Of a stretch of 64,000 nt of DNA, positions 34,744 to 44,001 are shown piece by piece (positions within the stretch are counted from its first letter, which is position 1; each line of letters starts with the position of its first letter). Position numbers and translations under genes: made by a program. The notes below the pieces were generated by a model. It searched no databases, was not told the origin of the DNA, and was given only the letters and a program-made list of their open reading frames with translations. The stretch is from an uncultured Bartonella sp. Lineage in GTDB: Bacteria; Pseudomonadota; Alphaproteobacteria; Rhizobiales; Rhizobiaceae. The stretch spans positions 1-64,000 of the forward strand of contig CAMLON010000005.1 in the NCBI GenBank assembly GCA_946481695.1. The letters are read 5' to 3'.

Positions 34744-36063
34744 ATGACCGAAACGAATAAAACAGCTGAAACTGTTGACCCGCACGATACACGCAAACGA
34801 ATTTTTGCAATTGTTGCAAGCGCATCCGGAAATCTGGTGGAATGGTACGATTTTTATATCTACGCATTTGCGTCCATTTATTTTGCCAACCAGTTCTATC
34901 CGTCAGGCAATGACGAGGTCGCAGCACTTCTTAAAACGGCTGGCATATTCTTCATCGGTTTTCTGATGCGTCCGATCGGCGGATATATTTTCGGTCGTAT
35001 AGGCGACCAGTATGGCCGGAAAATATCCATGATGATCTCGGTAGTGATGATGTGCTTGGGCTCGCTTATCATCGCTTTTCTACCGACCTACGCCACATGG
35101 GGCAATGCTGCGGGTGTCATCTTGTTGCTCGTTCGGATGATGCAAGGGCTTTCTGTCGGCGGAGAATATGGAACCACCGCCACATATATGAGTGAAGTTG
35201 CTTTGAAAGGCCGGCGCGGATTTTTCAGTTCCTTCCAATATGTGACACTCGTTGGCGGACAACTTCTTGCCGTTCTGGTTGTTGTTATCCTGGAACTGTT
35301 CCTTGATGACAATCAGATAAAGGCGTGGGGCTGGCGTATTCCGTTTGTTATCGGCGCATTAACGGCAATCATTGCTTTTTATCTGCGTCGTTCACTCCAT
35401 GAAACTTCTACAGAAAAATCACGCACCAGTGTTGAAGCCGGAAGCCTCATCAGCCTGTTGAAAAACCATACCCGCTCGTTCCTGCTTGTTGTGGGGTTTA
35501 CATCCGGCGGCTCTCTCACATTTTATACCTACACCACCTACATGCAGAAATATCTGGTGACCACCACCGGCTTTTCTGCCAAAGATGCCAATACAATGAT
35601 GCTTGCTGCATTATTTATTTTTATGATTCTTCAGCCTCTGTTCGGGATGCTTGCGGATCGTATTGGAACACGCACATCGTTGTTGATGTGGTCGGTTCTT
35701 TCAATCATCCTGACCATTCCTGCCTTATCATTCATCGGATCGACACATAGTGAACTCGCCGCCTTTTTCATGATCGTTGTGATGCTTGCAGTTTCCTGTC
35801 TTTACACCTCCATTGGCGGTATTGTTAAAGCAGAAATGTTTCCGGCGTCTGTCAGAGCATTGGGGGTAGGTTTTTCCTATGCTGTTGCCAATGCACTCTT
35901 TGGCGGTTCGGCCGAATATGTCGCGCTTTGGTTCAAGAATGAAGGCGTTGGCAATTACTTCTACTGGTATGTGACGATCATGATGGTAATTGCTTTTGTC
36001 TGCGCCTATAAAATGAAAGACGCAAGAAATGGCGGTTACCTTCAGGGTCATCACATTGATTGA
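34744..36063 (+). CDS. kgtP: KgtP-like dicarboxylate MFS transporter
   Basis: 439-residue major facilitator of the metabolite:H+ symporter family with 12 predicted membrane helices. Signatures are NLVEWYDFYIYAFASIYFA at the N-terminus, RPIGGYIFGRIGDQYGRK (loop 2-3, near 77) and SVGGEYGTTATYMSE (near 137). These match alpha-ketoglutarate permease. Uptake of 2-oxoglutarate or a similar acid is expected. The ATG at 34744 has GGGAG upstream. A terminator follows, so it is a single-gene unit. Confidence 0.85.
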   Translation: MTETNKTAETVDPHDTRKRIFAIVASASGNLVEWYDFYIYAFASIYFANQFYPSGNDEVAALLKTAGIFFIGFLMRPIGGYIFGRIGDQYGRKISMMISVVMMCLGSLIIAFLPTYATWGNAAGVILLLVRMMQGLSVGGEYGTTATYMSEVALKGRRGFFSSFQYVTLVGGQLLAVLVVVILELFLDDNQIKAWGWRIPFVIGALTAIIAFYLRRSLHETSTEKSRTSVEAGSLISLLKNHTRSFLLVVGFTSGGSLTFYTYTTYMQKYLVTTTGFSAKDANTMMLAALFIFMILQPLFGMLADRIGTRTSLLMWSVLSIILTIPALSFIGSTHSELAAFFMIVVMLAVSCLYTSIGGIVKAEMFPASVRALGVGFSYAVANALFGGSAEYVALWFKNEGVGNYFYWYVTIMMVIAFVCAYKMKDARNGGYLQGHHID

Positions 36064-36110
36064 AAAAACATAGTCGATTATTAGCATCGAATAAGCTTGA
36101 TGAAATATAG

Positions 36111-36143
36111 GGCAAGTCTTTTAACGGCTTGCCTTTTCTTTTT
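36111..36143 (+). terminator. Rho-independent terminator of kgtP
   Basis: GGCAAG and CTTGCC pair around an 11-nt loop and are followed by TTTTCTTTTT, about 48 nt after the kgtP stop. Confidence 0.7.
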
Positions 36144-36176
36144 GATTTTTTTGATAAACTGTGATTGGAAAAATCC

Positions 36177-37268
36177 ATGAATGATTTTTCAAAAAAGCTT
36201 CTATTCTGGTATGATCGTTATCATCGTATTTTGCCTTGGCGCGTGGCTCCGGCCGACTTGTTGACAGGCAAGAAAAATGATCCCTATCGGGTCTGGCTGT
36301 CGGAAATCATGTTGCAACAAACAACTGTTGAAGCTGTAAAACCCTATTTTGAAAAATTTGTAACAACCTGGCCAACGGTTTTTTCTCTCGCAAAAGCCGA
36401 ATTGGAAGACGTGCTTAAAGCCTGGGCAGGCCTCGGCTATTATTCACGAGCGAGAAATCTTAAACGCTGTGCCGAACAAATAGTGGCCGAATATGATGGA
36501 GTTTTTCCAAACTCGTTAAAAAACTTGAAGAGTCTGCCCGGTATTGGAGATTATACGGCAGCAGCCATTCTTTCTATTGCCTATAACGAACCTGTCGCTG
36601 TCGTTGACGGTAATGTCGAAAGGGTCGTTGCCCGCGTCTTTTCAATTGGTGAACCTTTGCCTAAAGCAAAGGTAAAAATCAGAACAAGAACGCAGGAAAT
36701 AACACCTGACAAGCGCTGCGGCGACTTTGCCCAGAGCATGATGGATCTCGGCGCGTCGATTTGCACACCACGTGCCCCGAAATGCATGATATGTCCGGTT
36801 GAAAGCCGGTGCGAGGCAAAGCGCAACGGCAATCCCGAAGCCTTTCCTGTCAAACCGCCAAAACCGCAGCGTCCCCAACGCTATGGAGTTGCCTTTGTTG
36901 CATTAAGTAAAGATGATGAGATCTATCTGGAAAAACGGCATAGTTCCGGATTACTCGGCGGAATGACGCAAATCCCCAATCACTTCAGCGGACAAAATAA
37001 TTATTCTGTCGCTGACGCTCCATTTCATGCCGACTGGGTGTTGAAGGGCAAAGCCCACCACGTCTTTACCCATTTTTCACTCACTCTTGATGTCTATTTG
37101 GCCCGAAATGTCGAAAAATCGGTTGCCGGCAATGGTTGGTGGTGCAAAACAAACGAACTTTCGGGGGAAGCTCTGCCTACTGTTATGAAAAAAGCAATTG
37201 CTGCTGCCATTCCGGATAGTTTTAAAACCCGCGGCACGAAACCAAAAAAGACTAACAGAAAAAAATAA
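36177..37268 (+). CDS. mutY: A/G-specific adenine glycosylase MutY
   Basis: 363-residue repair enzyme that removes adenine mispaired with 8-oxoguanine. The catalytic Glu is in WLSEIMLQQTTV near 42, the helix-hairpin-helix is LPGIGDYTAAAI, and the catalytic Asp is in AVVDGNVERVVARVF near 144. The [4Fe-4S] cluster cysteines follow the C-x6-C-x2-C-x5-C pattern near 198-214, and a C-terminal NUDIX-like domain reads the 8-oxoG. The ATG at 36177 is preferred to a TTG four codons upstream. In relatives it normally abuts the DUF721 gene; here three genes intervene. Confidence 0.93.
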   Translation: MNDFSKKLLFWYDRYHRILPWRVAPADLLTGKKNDPYRVWLSEIMLQQTTVEAVKPYFEKFVTTWPTVFSLAKAELEDVLKAWAGLGYYSRARNLKRCAEQIVAEYDGVFPNSLKNLKSLPGIGDYTAAAILSIAYNEPVAVVDGNVERVVARVFSIGEPLPKAKVKIRTRTQEITPDKRCGDFAQSMMDLGASICTPRAPKCMICPVESRCEAKRNGNPEAFPVKPPKPQRPQRYGVAFVALSKDDEIYLEKRHSSGLLGGMTQIPNHFSGQNNYSVADAPFHADWVLKGKAHHVFTHFSLTLDVYLARNVEKSVAGNGWWCKTNELSGEALPTVMKKAIAAAIPDSFKTRGTKPKKTNRKK

Positions 37269-37298
37269 AAGGCGGCGCAATTCATGCGCACGCCTTTT
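37267..37298. terminator. Bidirectional terminator mutY / ccrM
   Basis: AAAAGGCG and CGCCTTTT pair, with an inner GCGCA/TGCGC stem and one bulged A, in the gap between converging mutY and ccrM. The left arm begins within the final bases of mutY. Confidence 0.75.
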
Positions 37299-37336
37299 TA
37301 TGATCGGAGACTGGAGATTATCCGACCGTTCAGCTT

Positions 37337-38853
<1,517 letters not shown>

Positions 38854-39546
38854 ATGCCGCAGATAGATCTGGTTATTTTCGATTGTGATGGTGTTCTCGT
38901 TGATTCAGAATATTTGGCGGCTCAGATTGAATCTGAATTACTGGCGATAGAAGGTTATGAAATAACACCTGAAGAACTGTCCGAACGTTACGCAGGGCTC
39001 ATTTTTCTTGATATTCTTAAAGAAATTGAAAAGCAGTCGGATGTTCCGCTTTCTGTCAGCCTGATTGAAAAAGTGCCTGAACTTTTCAAAAAGCGTATGA
39101 AAGACGAGCTGCTTGGAATTGACGGCGCACGTGAAGCCGTCGAAGCTGTTGCCAAGCTTTATCCTTATTGTATCTGTTCCAACTCGAGGAGCCAGGACAT
39201 AAAACATATGCTTACGATTGTTGGTCTATATGATCTCTTTGAAAATAAGATTTTTTCAGCACCGGAAGTCGGCACAGGAAAAGTAAAACCGGCACCGGAT
39301 GTTTATCTTTACGCGGCCGATAAAATGCATGCAAAGCCTGAAAATACAATTGTTATAGAAGATTCCGTCCATGGTGTACGCGGAGCGGTAAAAGCGGGTA
39401 TGCGTGTTGTCGGCTTCACCGGCGGTTCCCATGCTTACAGCGGCCTTGCCGACGTTCTCACTGAAGCGGGTGCCGAAACAGTTATTGCTCACCATACGGA
39501 TTTGCCTGCTGTCTTGAAAGCTATGTCCGAGTGGAAAGATATCTGA
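38854..39546 (+). CDS. HAD-family phosphatase
   Basis: 230 residues from the ATG at 38854, which has AGGA 9 nt upstream. It is a haloacid dehalogenase-like hydrolase of the beta-phosphoglucomutase/phosphatase subgroup. Motif I is FDCDGVLVDSE (nucleophile near 9), motif II CSNSRS (near 107), motif III lysine in GKVKPAPDVY (near 147), and motif IV IEDSVHG (near 168). A four-helix cap lies between I and II. The substrate is probably a sugar phosphate but cannot be named. Confidence 0.85.
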   Translation: MPQIDLVIFDCDGVLVDSEYLAAQIESELLAIEGYEITPEELSERYAGLIFLDILKEIEKQSDVPLSVSLIEKVPELFKKRMKDELLGIDGAREAVEAVAKLYPYCICSNSRSQDIKHMLTIVGLYDLFENKIFSAPEVGTGKVKPAPDVYLYAADKMHAKPENTIVIEDSVHGVRGAVKAGMRVVGFTGGSHAYSGLADVLTEAGAETVIAHHTDLPAVLKAMSEWKDI

Positions 39547-39760
39547 TTTTATCTCAATCAGCCAGTCATGTCAGTTCTTGTCACGAGCAATCAATAAGGT
39601 TCGGATAACTCTTCGACATCGACCATTATTGTTATCAAAATACAGAAAATAATTGCCTTTACTAACCTTTGGAAACTCTGTAGCAGGATTCTTAAAAGAC
39701 GTTTGAATCAACAAAGCTTACAATTCTGTTGTCGGAATTTTTTTGAAAAATCGTAAAAAG

Positions 39761-39794
39761 AAAAGGCTTGAGAACGCTTTTTCTCAAGCCTTTT
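39761..39794. terminator. Bidirectional terminator HAD / lipoprotein
   Basis: AAAAGGCTTGAGAA and TTCTCAAGCCTTTT form a perfect 14-bp stem around a 6-nt loop between the two converging genes. The rest of the 39547-39852 gap shows nothing else. Confidence 0.8.
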
Positions 39795-39852
39795 AATCAT
39801 TTTAGTCATTTAAACAAAACCGGCTCGGGAATAATACCGGCCATTGTAACCA

Positions 39853-40398
39853 TTATTTCTTTTGCCCTCTGTCATAGCCAACAAAAACACGAATGTTTTT
39901 TGCTGTCGGTTTGGGGAACGATATTTGATCGTCGGAAAAAATGAACTGCGTTGCATCAACGCCATTGCTGATCTCTACCGGATAATTACGCAACTTGGAA
40001 TATATCACACTATCACCTTCCATAACGGTGACGCGGATAGGCAATGATACCGAACCTTTTTTAAACATCGGTCCCGGTACCACACGGCCGGAAGCTGCAA
40101 CACGCATAGAAAGCGTTGTATCCGTTGTATTACAGGTTCTTGTTACATCTCTGATCGCAGCCTGATACATGACTTTATTGGCGTCGCCTTCACCACCGCG
40201 CTCGTAAACATCATAAAAAGCCGTGTCGTCACGCATGAGAACAACTGGACAATAGGCGCGCAACTGTGCTTCCGTTATTTGCGGTTCGGGCGGAACATTG
40301 TCCACTTTCTTATGGATAAAACATCCCGACAACGTTGACGAAGCGGCAATAATGAGGCCAAAGCCCAATGAAAAACGATAAATCGACTTTTTATCCAT
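39853..40398 (-). CDS. Putative lipoprotein of unknown function
   Basis: 181 residues from the ATG at 40398, which has AGGAAAG upstream; an in-frame start 16 codons further out is rejected. Signal peptide MDKKSIYRFSLGFGLIIAAS is followed by the lipobox LSGC (Cys near 26), so it should be lipidated. The mature protein has two more Cys (RAYCPVV and TRTCNTT), a conserved-looking core RVAASGRVVPGPMFKKGSV, and ends VFVGYDRGQKK. The +2 residue after Cys is Phe, consistent with outer-membrane sorting. The family is not recognised. Confidence 0.7.
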   Translation of the reverse strand: MDKKSIYRFSLGFGLIIAASSTLSGCFIHKKVDNVPPEPQITEAQLRAYCPVVLMRDDTAFYDVYERGGEGDANKVMYQAAIRDVTRTCNTTDTTLSMRVAASGRVVPGPMFKKGSVSLPIRVTVMEGDSVIYSKLRNYPVEISNGVDATQFIFSDDQISFPKPTAKNIRVFVGYDRGQKK

Positions 40399-40587
40399 GA
40401 AGTGGACTTTCCTAGAGTAGTAAACCTGTTCTATATCAGCGATCAATAATAGTGATTTGTTGTTTTCTCGCTTTTTCTATAATTTGGCAAGTCTGGTAAA
40501 AATAGAGGACGTTTTCAGTCCCGTAAAGGTTGTAAAATAGCGCGACATCAAACATTTTTCACAGGTTCGGGCCCGAGGAGTATAGAA

Positions 40588-41985
40588 ATGAAATATATCA
40601 GTACAAGAGCCAATGCACCGGTACTCGGCTTTTGCGATACTGTCATGACGGGACTTGCGCGTGATGGCGGGCTTTATCTGCCAGAAACTTATCCCCATTT
40701 TTCACCGGATTCGCTCAAAGCTTTGCGCGGAAACTCATACGCAACAATTGCTAAAACTGTTCTTTGGCCATTTATCGACGGTGAAATCGAACGCCATGAT
40801 TTTGATTCTATGGTTGACGATGCCTATCGGACATTCCGTCATCCTGCTGTTTGCCCCCTTGTCCAGACCAATACCAGTGAATTCATACTCGAACTCTTTC
40901 ATGGCCGCACATTGGCGTTCAAGGATGTTGCCATGCAATTACTTGGACGATTGATGGACTATATACTGAACCGCCAGAACAAGCGTGCCACAATTATCGG
41001 TGCAACGTCGGGAGACACCGGAGGGGCTGCAATTGAAGCTTTTGCCGGACGCGAGCGCTGCGATATTTTTATTCTATTTCCGAAAGGGCATGTTTCGCCC
41101 GTCCAACAAAGGCAGATGACAACCAATAAGAATGCCAATGTGCATGCACTTGCCATTGAAGGAAACTTCGACGATTGCCAGGCTTTGGTCAAAGCCATGT
41201 TCAACGATCACGCTTTTCGGGATAAAACGGCTCTTTCCGGAGTCAACTCGATCAATTGGGCGCGTATCATGGCCCAAATTGTCTATTATTTTACGTCGGC
41301 AATTTCTCTTGGTGCACCTGACCGAGCTATCTCCTTTACTGTTCCCACCGGCAATTTCGGTGACATTTTTGCAGCCTTTGTTGCTTCCCGCATGGGGCTG
41401 CCCATAGCCCATCTCGTCATTGCCACCAATGATAACGATATTCTGGCACGCACACTTTCAACCGGAGTTTATCAGATCCGTTCGCTCAAACACACCACCT
41501 CGCCATCCATGGATATACAAGTCTCGTCAAATTTCGAGCGCCTGTTATTCGAGGCATCCGGACGCAATGCGGTTTTAATCCGCAACTCGATGGAAAGTCT
41601 TAAACAATCGGGCGAATTTACCATTGATAAAACGGTTCTTGAAAAAATCCGGGCTCTATTTTCGGCCGGCCGTTCCACCGAAACAGAAACCGCCCGTATG
41701 ATAGACACGCTTTACAAAGAAAGCCATTATCTTGCCGATCCCCATACCGCAATAGCTGTAAAAGTTGCCCGCGAACATATGGAAACAACTATTCCGATGG
41801 TTGTCCTTTCTACCGCTCATCCGGCAAAATTTCCGGATGCCGTCAATAAAGCTTGTGGTCAAACTCCAAAGCTTCCTCATTGGCTTGACGGGCTTATGGA
41901 AAAGCCTGAACACTATGAAACATTGAAGAACGACGAAAAAATCGTCAAGGACTATATTGGTGCAAAATCCCGCGCTTGCCATTAA
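40588..41985 (+). CDS. thrC: Threonine synthase
   Basis: 465-residue PLP enzyme that converts phosphohomoserine to threonine. It is of the longer ThrC type found in proteobacteria and fungi. The PLP lysine is in RTLAFKDVAMQ near 111, the phosphate loop is GATSGDTGGAAIEAF near 132, and PTGNFGDIFAAF follows near 253. The ribosome-binding site GAGGAG precedes the ATG. It leads a block of genes ending with the GGDEF-EAL protein. thrB, the preceding step, is also in this window at about 49 kb on the other strand. Confidence 0.96.
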   Translation: MKYISTRANAPVLGFCDTVMTGLARDGGLYLPETYPHFSPDSLKALRGNSYATIAKTVLWPFIDGEIERHDFDSMVDDAYRTFRHPAVCPLVQTNTSEFILELFHGRTLAFKDVAMQLLGRLMDYILNRQNKRATIIGATSGDTGGAAIEAFAGRERCDIFILFPKGHVSPVQQRQMTTNKNANVHALAIEGNFDDCQALVKAMFNDHAFRDKTALSGVNSINWARIMAQIVYYFTSAISLGAPDRAISFTVPTGNFGDIFAAFVASRMGLPIAHLVIATNDNDILARTLSTGVYQIRSLKHTTSPSMDIQVSSNFERLLFEASGRNAVLIRNSMESLKQSGEFTIDKTVLEKIRALFSAGRSTETETARMIDTLYKESHYLADPHTAIAVKVAREHMETTIPMVVLSTAHPAKFPDAVNKACGQTPKLPHWLDGLMEKPEHYETLKNDEKIVKDYIGAKSRACH

Positions 41986-42059
41986 CCCTATTCATTTTTT
42001 CCAAAAGACAGAAAATGCGCAATGTGGTTTTTTATTAAAGTTTTGAATGAAGGAGCTTT

Positions 42060-43352
42060 ATGAGTATGGGCGTAGAAATCAGCCGGCTCGGCAATGGTTT
42101 GACGATCGTCACACATACGATGCCACAGATCGAGAGTGTTGCTCTCGGCATATGGGTAAAATCCGGCTCCCGCAACGAAAAATTTGAAGAACATGGCGTA
42201 GCCCATATGCTCGAGCATATGGCCTTCAAGGGGACAGCCAACCGCACTGCCTATGAAATTGCCGCTGAAATCGAAGATGTCGGTGGCGAAATCAATGCGG
42301 CAACGGGTGTCGAAACCACTGCCTATTACGCCCGTGTCTTGAAAAATGACATACCGCTTGCCGTCGATATTCTCGCCGACATTATCACCACGCCGAAATT
42401 CGACGAAACCGAACTTGAACGTGAAAAGCAGGTTGTCTTGCAAGAAATCGGCGCAGCCAACGACATGCCGGAAGACATTGTGTTCGACCATTTCACTGAA
42501 ACCGCATTCCGTCACCAGACAATCGGAAGGCCTATTCTTGGCACAGCACAATCGGTGTGCAGTCTCACTGCCGATAATTTACGTAACTTCATGAATGAGC
42601 ATTACAGTGCCGACCGCATGATTTTTGTAGCAACCGGCGCCGTCGACCATCAGTCTTTTGTCAAGGAAGTCGAGAAACGACTCGGCAATTATCGCGCCCA
42701 TTCGCCGGCACCTCTTGCCGATCTTGCAAATTATGTGGGAGGAGATTTTCGAGAATATCGTAATCTCAAAGATGCCCAGGTGCTCTTAGGCTTCGAAGGG
42801 CGAGCCTATCATATACGTGACTATTATGCCTCTCAAATCCTTTCCATTATTCTGGGTGGAGGAATGTCGTCGCGTCTGTTTCAGGAAGTGCGCGAAAAAC
42901 GCGGGCTTTGCTATTCTATTTATGCTTTTCACTGGGGGTTTTCAGATATTGGACTCTTCGGAGTCCATGCTGCATCAAGCGAAGACGGTTTGCATGACCT
43001 CATTCCCGTTATTCTGGAAGAGCTTTACAAAGTGAGTGAAAAGATTGACCAGAAAGAACTTGACCGTGCGCGCGAACAATATCGCGCCAGCCTCATAATG
43101 TCACAAGAAAGCCCTTCAAGCCGCGCCGAAACAATTGCACGACAAATGCTCCTCTATGGTCGTCCTATTCCCACGTCCGAAACATTGGAACGTCTGTCTC
43201 TGCTTACAGTAGACAGGTTGACCGATTTGGCCGAACGCTTATTTATCGATTCAAAACCCACATTGGCAGCAGTTGGAGCAATAGGACCAATTATGAGTTA
43301 CGGTGATTTGGTTGCGGCTCTTTCTTCAGGAGCCAGACGGCGCCCTTACTAA
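42060..43352 (+). CDS. M16 zinc peptidase
   Basis: 430-residue peptidase of the pitrilysin/mitochondrial-processing-peptidase-beta type. The inverted zinc motif HMLEHMAFKGT (HxxEH, near 48) and the downstream Glu in EREKQVVLQEIGAANDMPED (near 125) are complete, so it is predicted to be active. The R/Y pair region GLCYSIYAFHWGFSD is present. thrC-M16 is a conserved alphaproteobacterial neighbourhood. AAGGAGC precedes the ATG. The substrate is unknown. Confidence 0.9.
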   Translation: MSMGVEISRLGNGLTIVTHTMPQIESVALGIWVKSGSRNEKFEEHGVAHMLEHMAFKGTANRTAYEIAAEIEDVGGEINAATGVETTAYYARVLKNDIPLAVDILADIITTPKFDETELEREKQVVLQEIGAANDMPEDIVFDHFTETAFRHQTIGRPILGTAQSVCSLTADNLRNFMNEHYSADRMIFVATGAVDHQSFVKEVEKRLGNYRAHSPAPLADLANYVGGDFREYRNLKDAQVLLGFEGRAYHIRDYYASQILSIILGGGMSSRLFQEVREKRGLCYSIYAFHWGFSDIGLFGVHAASSEDGLHDLIPVILEELYKVSEKIDQKELDRAREQYRASLIMSQESPSSRAETIARQMLLYGRPIPTSETLERLSLLTVDRLTDLAERLFIDSKPTLAAVGAIGPIMSYGDLVAALSSGARRRPY

Positions 43353-43374
43353 GAGCAGCCAGAAAGGCAATGGC

Positions 43375-43989
43375 ATGTTCAAAATGCCCTTCCGGCGTCA
43401 GCCGCATAAGCAGCAGGAGAAAATCCGGCTTCCGAATTTAAAGACGAAAGACGTTTATTTGCGCTTTCCGATGATTGATGACTATAAAGAATGGGCAGCC
43501 GTGAGAACCGAAAGCCGCGCATTTCTGGAACCATGGGAACCCCTCTGGCCTGCAGATGCACACACACTTTCCCGTTATAAAAACCATCTTGACCGTTACA
43601 TTGAAGGACGCAAAAACGGCCAGTTCTTTGTCTTTTTTGTGTTTTTAAACGACAGTAACAATCTTATCGGTGGAATAAGTCTCGGTAACATCAGGCGGGG
43701 TGTCGTACAATCGGGCGAGATCGGCTATTGGTGTGGAGAAAAATATTCCGGCCATGGATTTATGCATGAAAGTCTGGAGCTGATGGTTGATTTTGCTTTT
43801 CAACAGCTCAAATTACACCGTCTGCAAGCTGCCACGATTCCGACAAATATACGCTCCATTTCCTTATTGGAAAAATGTGGTTTTGTTCGGGAGGGACTGA
43901 TGCGTTCCTATGTGAAAATCCATGGCGAATGGCAAGATCACTACCTTTATTCTTTGTTGGAAATGGAAAGAACAACAAAGTCAATTTGA
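43375..43989 (+). CDS. GNAT acetyltransferase (RimJ-like)
   Basis: 204 residues from the ATG at 43375, which has AAAGG upstream; an earlier in-frame start would run into the M16 gene. The fold is that of RimJ/RimL N-terminal protein acetyltransferases: LRFPMIDDYKEWAAVR at the start, acetyl-CoA loop segment GEIGYWCGEKYSGHGFMHES near 115-134, and the closing NIRSISLLEKCGFVREGLMRSY. It may acetylate a ribosomal or other protein. It lies 22 nt after the M16 gene and 12 nt before the GGDEF-EAL gene, so it is within one operon. Confidence 0.85.
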   Translation: MFKMPFRRQPHKQQEKIRLPNLKTKDVYLRFPMIDDYKEWAAVRTESRAFLEPWEPLWPADAHTLSRYKNHLDRYIEGRKNGQFFVFFVFLNDSNNLIGGISLGNIRRGVVQSGEIGYWCGEKYSGHGFMHESLELMVDFAFQQLKLHRLQAATIPTNIRSISLLEKCGFVREGLMRSYVKIHGEWQDHYLYSLLEMERTTKSI

Positions 43990-44001
43990 AAGTGAGGCGT
44001 T

